Positions 1 to 6,794 of a stretch of DNA of 13,035 nucleotides are shown one piece after another. Where the stretch lies: the NCBI GenBank assembly GCA_023260615.1, contig JALQUY010000037.1, forward strand, positions 1 to 13,035, in the 5' to 3' direction. Position 1 is the first letter of the stretch. The number at the start of each line of letters is the position of its first letter. This stretch comes from Schleiferiaceae bacterium. GTDB taxonomy: Bacteria > Bacteroidota > Bacteroidia > Flavobacteriales > Schleiferiaceae. The notes below the pieces were generated by a model. The model worked only from the letters and a program-made list of their open reading frames with translations, was not told the origin of the DNA and ran no database searches. The translations under genes were made by a program, and so were the position numbers.

Positions 1-46
1 CTAGAGAGCTAGAGAGCTAGAGAGCTAGAGAGCTAGAGAGCTAGAG
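1..46. repeat. 8-bp tandem repeat array (CTAGAGAG)
   Basis: The octamer CTAGAGAG is repeated perfectly five times, followed by a partial sixth copy (CTAGAG). The array starts at the window edge, so its full length is unknown. Its reverse complement, CTCTCTAG, is part of the 43-bp repeat farther downstream; the shared 10-mer GCTCTCTAGC is at 189-198 and 232-241. The array therefore appears to belong to the same repeat family in the opposite orientation. It has no coding potential that I can support. Confidence 0.95.
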
Positions 47-152
47 CTTGGCAAAACAACGGAAAGTCCCGGCGCGCAGCGAAGGTCCACGAAAGAGTTT
101 AAGGGTAAAAGAGATTAAGCGTTTAAGCGAAAAGGCGACAGTGCGAAGCACG
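47..152. other. Non-coding intergenic stretch between CTAG repeats
   Basis: I see no gene here. The stretch is purine-rich on the plus strand and contains GTTTAAG twice (98-104 and 121-127), with a related ATTAAG between them. At 141-151 is a small hairpin, GTGC-GAA-GCAC, a diverged version of the GCGC-GAA-GCGC hairpin in the following 43-bp repeat. Read on the minus strand, this stretch lies downstream of ctaA and is pyrimidine-rich, so it might help end ctaA transcription. That is only an inference. Confidence 0.5.
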
Positions 153-276
153 AGCTTCCTAGCCCTCTAGCTACAGCGCGAAGCGCGTGCTCTCTAGCTT
201 CCTAGCCCTCTAGCTACAGCGCGAAGCGCGTGCTCTCTAGCTTCCTAGCCTCCTAGCGCGCCAAAGGCGCTCCTAG
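153..276. repeat. 43-bp tandem repeat with 8-bp-phased CTAG octamers and GCGC hairpins
   Basis: Two perfect 43-bp units (153-195 and 196-238) are followed by a partial third beginning at 239. Each unit holds CTAG-starting octamers in strict 8-bp phase, with CTAG at 159, 167, then 194, 202, 210, then 237, 245, 253. These clusters are separated by a GC-rich linker containing the stem-loop GCGC-GAA-GCGC (176-186 and 219-229). A further stem-loop, GCGCC-AAA-GGCGC, lies at 258-270. The last CTAG (273-276) includes the ctaA stop codon on the minus strand. This is not a CRISPR, because the units are directly adjacent and there are no variable spacers. Confidence 0.93.
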
Positions 277-1361
277 CCCTTCCGCAGCATCAACCACGCC
301 TTGAAGGCTCCATCTACGAGGAGGAACCAGGAGATGGCGCTGAGAAGTAGGTGGGCGGGTTGCATGAAGCGAGGGATGGCAAAGTAGTACATGGCGGCAC
401 CGAGGGCGGTTTCGGCCAGTAAGGCGTACAGGACCACCGCGGCGCGTGCCTTGAGGCCCGCGAGCCCGAAGGACTTTCGGTACGTCCAATAGGAAAGCCC
501 AAGGATGAGCAAGCTGAAACTTCGGTGAACCAGGAGACCCGCAGGGAGCTGGGCGATCCAATCGCTGCGGTCGGCCTCAAGACCAAAGAGCTTCACGAGG
601 GCATCGACTTCCTCGCGGACTTGCGTGCCCATGACAATTTGGATGCTGAGCAGGGCAATAAGTCCTAGGAAGAGGCGGAAGAGGAGACGTCGGTCGTCTT
701 CTAGGCCTTCGACTTCCACTTCGGCCTTGAGGGCGTGGAGTTCCCATTCGCTCGAGACACTGCGGTACACGGCGGTTAATAGGCCCAACAATCCAAAGGC
801 GCCGGCCATGTGGTAGGTGATTTGGTGCGGGATGAGGTTGCCGTCGACGACGACTTTGCCCAGCCAAGCTTCAAAGCCCAGTAGAAGGAGGGCGGCCAGC
901 ATGGTGAGGGCCCATTTGGGATGAGCTTTGATGCGCCAAAGCGTCCAGGCGGTGGCCAACAGGACGGGCAGGCCCAAGAGGGCGCCGAGGAGGCGGTTGA
1001 TGTATTCGATCCAGGTGTGTACGGGATTGAAAACGGCGTAATCGTGGCGGGTATAGGGGGTCCAATGCGCGCCGTCGTAGGCCTCGCTGCTGGTGAAGGC
1101 CGCATCGGCGATCCAGAGCGTGTCGTTCCGAACAATCATCTGCCCCTGCCCGTAGAAGGTGTTGGGCGCCCACGTGACCTGCGCCTCTTGCGTTGGGGGT
1201 ACGATGAGGCCAAAGCAGGTCGGCCAATCCGGACAGCCCATGCCGCTGCCGGTCATTCGGACCACTGAACCGGCCAAAATCACAAGCAACGTCAATACGA
1301 TAGAGGCTTGCAACAATCTGCGAAGGACCGCGGTCCATTTTGTCGTGGGGCTATGTGGCAT
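273..1361 (-). CDS. ctaA: Haem A synthase, COX15/CtaA family
   Basis: This integral membrane enzyme oxidises the C8 methyl group of haem O to a formyl group, giving haem A for aa3/caa3-type cytochrome oxidase. The 362-residue product has about eight hydrophobic segments. It carries the family signature around residues 31-50 (GSVVRMTGSGMGCPDW), with the cysteine pair C43/C49. The expected haem-ligand histidines lie in membrane helices: H115 (HTWIEYINRL), H179 or H184, H279 (VHRS) and H337 (AHLLL). Residues about 62-103, in the first extracytoplasmic loop, form an insert with regularly placed aromatics that resembles a small carbohydrate-binding module. The ATG at 1361 is only five bases from a divergent -7 element, implying a very short leader. 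The stop codon (TAG) lies inside the CTAG repeat region. Family assignment is firm; the function is known from the family and inferred here. Confidence 0.95.
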   Translation of the reverse strand: MPHSPTTKWTAVLRRLLQASIVLTLLVILAGSVVRMTGSGMGCPDWPTCFGLIVPPTQEAQVTWAPNTFYGQGQMIVRNDTLWIADAAFTSSEAYDGAHWTPYTRHDYAVFNPVHTWIEYINRLLGALLGLPVLLATAWTLWRIKAHPKWALTMLAALLLLGFEAWLGKVVVDGNLIPHQITYHMAGAFGLLGLLTAVYRSVSSEWELHALKAEVEVEGLEDDRRLLFRLFLGLIALLSIQIVMGTQVREEVDALVKLFGLEADRSDWIAQLPAGLLVHRSFSLLILGLSYWTYRKSFGLAGLKARAAVVLYALLAETALGAAMYYFAIPRFMQPAHLLLSAISWFLLVDGAFKAWLMLRKG

Positions 1362-1366
1362 AGGTA

Positions 1367-1385
1367 CAAAGGTAATCTACCTTTG
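1367..1385. promoter_or_regulatory. Palindromic divergent promoter (two opposed TAnnTTTG -7 elements)
   Basis: The sequence CAAAGGTA-ATC-TACCTTTG is a perfect 8-bp inverted repeat with a 3-bp centre. Each arm read outward is TACCTTTG, a perfect match to the Bacteroidota -7 consensus TAnnTTTG. The plus-strand element (1378-1385) ends 7 bp before the ATG of the transporter gene. The minus-strand element (1367-1374) ends 5 bp before the ATG of ctaA. Both mRNAs would thus have almost no 5' leader. I found no TTG -33 element at the usual spacing on either strand. The palindrome could instead, or also, be an operator. Confidence 0.7.
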
Positions 1386-1392
1386 GCGCCTC

Positions 1393-2265
1393 ATGAATCG
1401 TTCCTTCCTCCCTTGGATCATGTTTACTGCACTGGTGTTGGTGTGGGGATCCTCCTTCATTTTGATGAAGCACGCCTTGATCGCTTTCACCGCGGTCCAA
1501 ATTGGCGCCGCCCGCATCCTCTTCGCCGCCGCCCTCACGCTTTCCTTCGCGTGGCCGCAGTTCAAGGAGTTCAAGAAGGCCGACATTCCCGCCTTTCTCA
1601 TCGTCGCATTGCTCGGCAATTCCATCCCCTACCTCCTCTTCCCCATCGCAGTGGCGCATGTGCCTTCGGGTGTCGTGGGCATCACCAATTCGATGACCCC
1701 GTTGTTCACCTTGTTGGTGGGCCTACTGGTATTTGGCCGAAAGCTCAACCGAATTCGCGCCCTCGGCGTCGTTGTAGGCTTTGCCGGCGCCATCTTCCTG
1801 ATTAATCCCTTTGACAGCCACTCGACGGTGGGCCAAAACTGGCCTTACCTCCTACTCGCCGTGCTCGCCGCGGCCTGCTACGGCGTCAGCATCAACACCA
1901 TTGGGGATCGTCTGAAGCATCTTTCGCCCCGGGCGATAACGTTATTCGCCATGTTGGGCGCGTCGGTGCCTTCCGTGGGCATTCTGGCGGCTACGGACTT
2001 TACGGGGAACCTCACGGGCAGTTCCGAAATGTGGAGTTCCCTCGCCGCCATCGCCTTCTTGGGTATGGTGGGCACGAGCATCTCTATGGTGGTCTTCAAC
2101 CGCTTGATCGCCATGACCACACCGCTGTTTGCCGCCTCCACGACCTATGTCATTCCCATCGTTGCGCTGGGCTGGGGCTTGCTGTTTGGGGAAGACTTGC
2201 TCTTCAACCACTTTGTGGGCATGGTGACCATTTTGGTGGGCGTTTGGATGGTCAACCGCAAATAG
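1393..2265 (+). CDS. EamA/DMT-superfamily membrane transporter
   Basis: The 290-residue product is almost entirely hydrophobic, with about ten predicted membrane helices arranged as two EamA repeats (roughly residues 6-137 and 150-288). The N-terminal WGSSF motif at residues 18-22 is typical of the RhaT/YdcZ-like branch of drug/metabolite transporters. Substrates in this superfamily (amino acids, nucleosides, other metabolites) cannot be predicted from sequence, so none is assigned. The frame stays open upstream to 1159, but that extension is antisense to ctaA and is not membrane-protein-like. The ATG at 1393 starts at a proper first helix and lies just after the -7 element. The gene stands alone, divergent from ctaA, and ends at a bidirectional terminator shared with the convergent M16 operon. 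Confidence 0.9.
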   Translation: MNRSFLPWIMFTALVLVWGSSFILMKHALIAFTAVQIGAARILFAAALTLSFAWPQFKEFKKADIPAFLIVALLGNSIPYLLFPIAVAHVPSGVVGITNSMTPLFTLLVGLLVFGRKLNRIRALGVVVGFAGAIFLINPFDSHSTVGQNWPYLLLAVLAAACYGVSINTIGDRLKHLSPRAITLFAMLGASVPSVGILAATDFTGNLTGSSEMWSSLAAIAFLGMVGTSISMVVFNRLIAMTTPLFAASTTYVIPIVALGWGLLFGEDLLFNHFVGMVTILVGVWMVNRK

Positions 2266-2307
2266 CCGCTGAGGTCCTCGCTAAACCCCCAACTTTTAGG
2301 CATGAAA

Positions 2308-2334
2308 AAACCCCGAGGACTCGCCCCGGGGTTT
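2308..2334. terminator. Bidirectional rho-independent terminator
   Basis: An 8-bp perfect stem, AAACCCCG (2308-2315) with CGGGGTTT (2327-2334), encloses an 11-base loop. On the minus strand the stem runs into six T residues (complement of A at 2305-2310), so it is strong for the M16 operon ending at 2391. On the plus strand the T run is only three long, so it is weaker for the transporter gene ending at 2265. Its position between two convergent genes fits this dual role. Confidence 0.85.
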
Positions 2335-2390
2335 CTGCGTTTCAGCTTAAAGGTGTGATTCAACCTATAACTCAGTTTCTCTAACCGAGC

Positions 2391-4451
2391 TTAGTTGAAA
2401 ATGTTCATGTCGACTTCGCCGTTCACGACGACTTTGGTCGTTTTGACCTCGAGGTTCATGCCAGGCTGAAGGGGCACAGTGGTCACAAAGGGCAGCTTCA
2501 CGCCATCCACCGTCTGGTAGTCGCCGAAGTCCACATTAATGACCTGTTCGCCTTGAGGCGTTTCGGCCACTTGGCTTTGACGCACACATAGACCCGTCTT
2601 GGCATCGTAGTAGCGCTTCACTTCATTGCTGCCGAGGGTAACAACCAGCTCATAGCAGACGGCATCGTTGACCGTAGCAGGCGCTTCAGAGAGCACTGCA
2701 TTGCCACCTTCCCCGCCGCTCAAAAGCAATTCCGTGCACCAAGAATCGTTGATCACGTCTTGGGCCGTGGCTTCATCGACAGGCACGTCTTGGCCGTTCG
2801 CTTGCACGACCACTTTCTGGCCGTTGTACTTCTTCACGCTACCACCCATTGGGGTCTTTTGCTCCGAGAAAATGTAGTTGGGAGCGGCATAGACCGAATG
2901 GAAATTCAAAGTCATACCCATCAGGCTTGCTTCTTGGGTGATGTCGATGGTCTCTACCCCCTCGATAGCCTCGCGCCCGCCCATGGCGGCGAAGGCGGCA
3001 TCGATGACTTTTTGGGCCGTCAAGCCCGCAGGAACTTTCGCCACAGGTGCCGTCGTAGGTTCGGCATCCAAGGTGTAGTACTCGATGGGGAAGCCCAGAC
3101 GCTGCAGGCCGGGAGCAATATCCAACGCCTTACCAACAATCACGATGAGGTACTGACCTTCTTCGATGTAGGTCTTGGCTACGCGCTGTACATCTGCTAC
3201 AGTCACCGCTTCCAAACGCTTCAAGTAGTTGTTGTAGTAGTCTGCAGACAAGCCGTACTCCTGAATGTTGGTCGCAAAACGCGCAACGGTAGCCGGGTTC
3301 TCCAAGGAGCGTCCAAAGCTGCCAGACAGGTTGTTCTTGGCGGCGCGCAGGTCCTCCGCAGAGATGGGCTCCGTGCGGATGCGGTTGAGTTCGTAGAGGA
3401 ATTCCGCCACAGCTGAATCCGTAACCGCGTTGCGCACTTCGGCTTCTGCACTGAAGGATGAGGTGTATTTGCTCGTTCCGTAGCTCGAATAGGCACCGTA
3501 GGTATAGGCCTTGTCTTCGCGCAAGTTTTGGAACAAACGTCCCGCAGAACCTGCACCCAAAACTTGGTTCATCACCGCCATGGCTTCCGCATCGGGATGA
3601 CCGACCGTCAAGTGCATGGTGTTGGTTACGGTAATGCTCGACTGAACGGAGGCATCACGGTTCACCAGGACAATGCGGGTGTTGGCCTGTTTTGCGGGCG
3701 CTGGGTAGGTGACTTCTTTTTTGAACTTGCCTTTCCAGCCGCCAAAGTGGGTTTCAGCCAACTGACGTGCTTGATCCACCGAGATATCTCCCACAATGAC
3801 CAAAGTGGCAATGTTGGGCTTCCAGTAGGTCTTGTAGAACGTCTGGCAGTCTTTCAGCGTAACGTTGTTCACGGTGGCTTCCGTCACCAATTCGCCTGCG
3901 GGGTGATTGGTGCCGTAAAGAAGGGCACGAGACACGTTGCCACGGATGCTGCCGGGGTTGTCGCGTTCGTTCTTGAGGCTACTAATGAACTGGTTCTTCA
4001 GTTTGTCAAAAGACGACGCAGGGAAGGCGGGCTTAGTCGCTACTTCAGCTGCAATGCTGAACAATTGATCGGCGTACTTGCTCAAACCGCTGGTGTTTAC
4101 GCCCGTGGGGCCGGTGCGCAAGCGTGCACCGATGTAGTCCACCGCTTCGTCCAAGCTGGCTTTGTCACGCAAGGTGGTGCCTTCGGACAAGAGATCCCCT
4201 GTTAAGGAGGATACGCCGGCGATTTCGCCCTCATACAGCTGCCCGGGGTCCATAGACAGGCCCACGGACACACGAGGGAGTTTGTGGTCTTCCACGACCA
4301 ACACCGTCATGCCGTTTTTCAACGTGAATTGGGTGTAGGGAGCGATGGTGGGTACGCGGGGTTCTGCCGCGCTAGGTCGAATGCTTCGGTCCAACTGTGC
4401 CGATGCAGAGAAAGTAGCCAGGGCCGCTAGGGCGAGGATAATACGTTTCAT
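2391..4451 (-). CDS. Exported M16-family protein lacking the zinc motif, with extra C-terminal domain
   Basis: The 686-residue product begins with a signal peptide (about residues 1-18, cleavage near SASAQ). Residues about 35-460 form the two-domain M16B insulinase/processing-peptidase fold. The catalytic HxxEH is missing: the aligned positions are S82, G85 and D86 in the segment GVSSLTGDLL. It is therefore probably the non-catalytic subunit of a heterodimer with the active M16 encoded just upstream, as in other M16B pairs and the mitochondrial processing peptidase. Residues about 472-686 are an added domain (starts near KVPAGLTAQKVIDA, contains AAMGGREA and YQTVDGVKLPF) that reminds me of LolA/LppX-like beta domains of Bacteroidota exported proteins; this is a tentative match. 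The start codon overlaps the upstream stop by one base, so the two are co-transcribed and probably translationally coupled. Confidence 0.9.
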   Translation of the reverse strand: MKRIILALAALATFSASAQLDRSIRPSAAEPRVPTIAPYTQFTLKNGMTVLVVEDHKLPRVSVGLSMDPGQLYEGEIAGVSSLTGDLLSEGTTLRDKASLDEAVDYIGARLRTGPTGVNTSGLSKYADQLFSIAAEVATKPAFPASSFDKLKNQFISSLKNERDNPGSIRGNVSRALLYGTNHPAGELVTEATVNNVTLKDCQTFYKTYWKPNIATLVIVGDISVDQARQLAETHFGGWKGKFKKEVTYPAPAKQANTRIVLVNRDASVQSSITVTNTMHLTVGHPDAEAMAVMNQVLGAGSAGRLFQNLREDKAYTYGAYSSYGTSKYTSSFSAEAEVRNAVTDSAVAEFLYELNRIRTEPISAEDLRAAKNNLSGSFGRSLENPATVARFATNIQEYGLSADYYNNYLKRLEAVTVADVQRVAKTYIEEGQYLIVIVGKALDIAPGLQRLGFPIEYYTLDAEPTTAPVAKVPAGLTAQKVIDAAFAAMGGREAIEGVETIDITQEASLMGMTLNFHSVYAAPNYIFSEQKTPMGGSVKKYNGQKVVVQANGQDVPVDEATAQDVINDSWCTELLLSGGEGGNAVLSEAPATVNDAVCYELVVTLGSNEVKRYYDAKTGLCVRQSQVAETPQGEQVINVDFGDYQTVDGVKLPFVTTVPLQPGMNLEVKTTKVVVNGEVDMNIFN

Positions 4452-5773
4452 TATTCTACAGAGGGATTGGCGCTGGGCTTGGGCAAGTAGGTCAAGACCA
4501 CACGGTTAGACGGTTGCAAATAGGTTTGGGCGACGCGTTGAATGTCCTCGCGGGTCACAGCGCGGTAGCGCTCGATTTCCGTGTTGATCAAATTGGCGTC
4601 CCCGAAGTACACATGGTAGTTGGCCAAGGATTCGGCGATGCCGGAGACGGAGCCGTTTTGAGTGATGAAGTCGGCCTCCACCTTGTTCAGTACTTTTTCG
4701 AATTCCTTTTCGGAGAGGAGTTCGGATTGCATTCGGGCAATTTCCTCGTCCATGGTGCCCAAAACTTCAGCCGTACCGTGGTCACCATTGGTCAATGCCA
4801 ACGTGATGAAGATACCGTGGTCCTCTAAGGCGTAGGGGAAGGCCACCACCTGCAAGGCAGACTGATCCTGGTCCACCAAGCGCTTGGACAAGCGCGAAGA
4901 AGGACCGTCGCTCAAGGCGGTTGTCAACATCTGGAGCGCATAGGCGTCCTTGTCCGCTTGGCCGGGCATGCGGTAGCCCGCAAAAATGGCCGGAATCTGA
5001 ATGTTGTCGAAAATGGTGTCTTGAATTTCCCCCGTCAGGGCAGAGGCATACTTAGAGGGGTGCACCACAGGCTCACCTGCCGCAATGGTGCCAAAGTACT
5101 TTTCAATCCAGGCCTTCGCTTGGACGGGATCAATATCTCCGGCAATGCTCAAGGTGGCGTTGTTGGGGTTGTAGTACTTCTTGTAGAAGTTGACGTAGTC
5201 TTCTGTTTGGGCGGCATTCAAGTCGTCCATGGAACCAATAACCGCCCAGTTGTAGGGGTGGTCGGGGAAGGCGCGCTTGAACATCTCTGCGCTCCACGAA
5301 CCGTAGGGTTGGTTGTCCACGCGCATGCGCTTCTCTTCCTTCACGACTTCGCGCTGGGTTTCTACACCCGTTTGATCCACTTTGGCGTGCAGCATGCGCT
5401 CCGCTTCCATCCACAAGCCTAGCTCCAAATTGTTGGAGGGAAGGATTTCATAGTAGAAGGTACGGTCCTGCATGGTGTTCGCGTTGAGCGTTCCGCCGTT
5501 GGCCTGGATGAGCTTCATGTATTCGCCGCGGCCGATGTTCTCGGAACCTTCAAAGAGCAGGTGCTCAAAGAAGTGGGCAAAGCCCGTGCGGTTGGTTTCT
5601 TCGTTCTTCGATCCTACGTGGTAGAGGACGGAAACGGCCACAATGGGCGTGCTATTGTCCTGGTGCAGGATGACGTGGAGGCCATTTTCCAAGTCGTATT
5701 CTTCAAAGGCAATCTGGGCCTGAGCCGAATACCCCAAGGTGCATGCCGCCAAAAGGAGTGCGTACTGCTTCAT
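4451..5773 (-). CDS. Exported zinc metallopeptidase, M16 family (active subunit)
   Basis: The 440-residue product carries an N-terminal signal peptide (cleavage near AQAQ, residues 17-20). The inverted zinc motif is intact at H67-F-F-E70-H71, with the third ligand probably E147 in REVVKEEKRM, 76 residues beyond H71 as usual in M16. M16B enzymes degrade or process peptides inside a clamshell chamber; this one should act in the periplasm. Single-chain length fits one half of an M16B heterodimer, and the next gene supplies the inactive half. LAAC at residues 8-11 resembles a lipobox, but the hydrophobic stretch before it is short, so cleavage by signal peptidase I is more likely. It is the first gene of the minus-strand operon. 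The 5774-5984 gap to rplU shows no convincing minus-strand TAnnTTTG. Confidence 0.93.
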   Translation of the reverse strand: MKQYALLLAACTLGYSAQAQIAFEEYDLENGLHVILHQDNSTPIVAVSVLYHVGSKNEETNRTGFAHFFEHLLFEGSENIGRGEYMKLIQANGGTLNANTMQDRTFYYEILPSNNLELGLWMEAERMLHAKVDQTGVETQREVVKEEKRMRVDNQPYGSWSAEMFKRAFPDHPYNWAVIGSMDDLNAAQTEDYVNFYKKYYNPNNATLSIAGDIDPVQAKAWIEKYFGTIAAGEPVVHPSKYASALTGEIQDTIFDNIQIPAIFAGYRMPGQADKDAYALQMLTTALSDGPSSRLSKRLVDQDQSALQVVAFPYALEDHGIFITLALTNGDHGTAEVLGTMDEEIARMQSELLSEKEFEKVLNKVEADFITQNGSVSGIAESLANYHVYFGDANLINTEIERYRAVTREDIQRVAQTYLQPSNRVVLTYLPKPSANPSVE

Positions 5774-5950
5774 GGTGTTCGTGTGCGGTTAATTTTCACT
5801 CGCCAAAACTGCAAGAACCACACCAAAGTGGCTGCCCTGCGCGCGATGAGTCCGTGAAGGTACAATGCCTCTTGCGCCCATCGAAGGGGGACGGAAGAAA
5901 AATTCGGTCTGTTTTTCTGTGGAAGACCCAATAGATAATGATATTCGGCA

Positions 5951-5958
5951 TATCTTTG
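5951..5958 (+). promoter_or_regulatory. -7 promoter element for rplU-rpmA
   Basis: TATCTTTG matches the Bacteroidota -7 consensus TAnnTTTG exactly. Transcription would start near 5963, leaving an AT-rich leader of about 20 bases before the rplU ATG at 5985. No TTG is present at the expected -33 distance. The leader has no Shine-Dalgarno sequence but is A/T-rich, as is common for highly expressed genes in this phylum. Confidence 0.7.
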
Positions 5959-5984
5959 CACCCCTTAACTAAATATTGTACAAC

Positions 5985-6443
5985 ATGTACGCCATAGTAG
6001 AAATAGCAGGGCTGCAATACAAAGTGCAAAAAGACCAATACGTGTACGTTCACCGTTTGGCAGGCAATGAGGGCGACAAAGTAAGCTTTGATCGCGTGTT
6101 GCTCGCTGAAGACCAGAACGGCGTAGTTGTTGGCGCCCCCGTTATCGAAGGAGCTGAGGTTTCAGCTACCATCAAGGCCCACGTAAAGGCCGACAAAGTG
6201 ATCATCTTCAAGAAGAAGCGCCGTAAGGGCTACGACAAGAAGACCGGCCATCGCCAGCCGATGACCCAGATCGTTATCACGGATGTTAAACTCTCTGGTG
6301 GCAAGAAGAAAGCCGCAGCCGTAGAAGCCGAGGCTCCTGCTGCTGAGAAAGCTGCTCCTGCCAAAAAAGCTGCTGCTCCCAAGGCCGCTGCTGAAAAGAA
6401 AACCACGACTAAAAAAGCTGCTGCTCCCAAAGCGGAGAAGTAA
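5985..6443 (+). CDS. rplU: 50S ribosomal protein L21 with Lys/Ala-rich C-terminal tail
   Basis: The core (residues 1-104) is a standard bL21: MYAIVEIAG start, KKKRRKGYDKKTGHRQ rRNA-binding segment (77-91) and the end region TQIVITDV. L21 binds 23S rRNA early in assembly of the large subunit. Residues 105-152 form a low-complexity Ala/Lys/Pro tail in which KKAAAPK occurs twice (127-133 and 143-149). Such tails occur in some Bacteroidota L21 proteins. I chose the ATG at 5985 because it gives the conserved N-terminus; an in-frame TTG at 5976 would only add three residues. Position 10 is Leu, where many bacteria have Lys in the GKQ motif. It is followed 19 bases later by rpmA, the usual operon partner. 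Confidence 0.97.
   Translation: MYAIVEIAGLQYKVQKDQYVYVHRLAGNEGDKVSFDRVLLAEDQNGVVVGAPVIEGAEVSATIKAHVKADKVIIFKKKRRKGYDKKTGHRQPMTQIVITDVKLSGGKKKAAAVEAEAPAAEKAAPAKKAAAPKAAAEKKTTTKKAAAPKAEK
6363..6430 (+). repeat. 20-bp direct repeat inside the rplU tail
   Basis: A 20-base sequence (six A residues then GCTGCTGCTCCCAA) occurs at 6363-6382 and again at 6411-6430, offset by 48 bp and in frame. It encodes the repeated KKAAAPK segments of the L21 tail. It suggests that the tail grew by in-frame duplication and could vary in length among strains. Confidence 0.9.
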
Positions 6444-6462
6444 GCCGTAATTCTAGAACCTC

Positions 6463-6735
6463 ATGGCACACAAGAAAGGCGTAGGTAGTTCCAAGAACGG
6501 ACGCGAATCAGAAAGCAAACGACTCGGCGTGAAAATTTTTGGCGGTCAGCCCGCTATCGCCGGCAACATTATTGTTCGCCAGCGCGGCACGTCGCACCAT
6601 CCCGGTAACAACGTAGGTATTGGCAAAGACCACACCTTGTACGCGTTGACCGACGGTATGGTTGAATTCAAAAAGAAAGCAGGCAACAAGAGCTTTGTCT
6701 CGGTTGTTCCCTTCACCGAAGGGGGCGAAGCCTAA
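6463..6735 (+). CDS. rpmA: 50S ribosomal protein L27
   Basis: The 90-residue product is a full-length bL27 with the signature MAHKKGVGSSKNGRES at the N-terminus and the GNIIVRQRGTSHHPGNNVGIGKDHTLYAL core at residues 35-63. The flexible N-terminus of L27 reaches the peptidyl transferase centre in the ribosome. The start is directly MAHKKG, with no N-terminal extension of the kind that is cleaved off in Firmicutes. It lies 19 bases after rplU and ends just before a strong terminator, so rplU-rpmA is a self-contained two-gene unit. Confidence 0.98.
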   Translation: MAHKKGVGSSKNGRESESKRLGVKIFGGQPAIAGNIIVRQRGTSHHPGNNVGIGKDHTLYALTDGMVEFKKKAGNKSFVSVVPFTEGGEA

Positions 6736-6755
6736 TTTGCTGAACCAACACGACC

Positions 6756-6794
6756 AACCCCCTGTCGCTCTAATAAAGCTGCAGGGGGTTTTTT
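6756..6794 (+). terminator. Rho-independent terminator after rpmA
   Basis: A 9-bp perfect stem, AACCCCCTG (6756-6764) with CAGGGGGTT (6782-6790), encloses a 17-base loop. Its 3' arm runs into a T tract (6789-6794, then AGTTTT). It ends the rplU-rpmA transcript only about a dozen bases before the serS start codon. Confidence 0.9.

Noticed and set aside
153..250. Possible CRISPR array
   Set aside because: The 43-bp units are directly adjacent with no unique spacers, and no cas gene is nearby.
1159..1392. N-terminal extension of the transporter gene by 78 codons
   Set aside because: The extension is antisense to ctaA, crosses the promoter palindrome, and precedes a normal first membrane helix that starts at the ATG at 1393.
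2760..4205. Plus-strand open frames of 218 and 225 codons opposite the M16 partner gene
   Set aside because: They have no domain features and lie entirely antisense to a full-length M16 gene. They are shadows of its codon use.
5741..5773. Lipoprotein signal (LAAC) in the active M16 peptidase
   Set aside because: The hydrophobic stretch before the cysteine is only about seven residues, and a better signal peptidase I site (AQAQ) follows, so I treat it as a soluble periplasmic protein. It is not excluded.
5976..5984. Upstream TTG start for rplU
   Set aside because: It would add three residues before the highly conserved MYAIVEIAG start of L21; the ATG at 5985 is preferred.
5774..5984. Minus-strand promoter for the M16 operon and a possible regulatory RNA
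   Set aside because: I found no CAAAnnTA (the complement of TAnnTTTG) in this gap. A weak GGTCT/AGACC hairpin at 5906-5928 is too short to support a claim.
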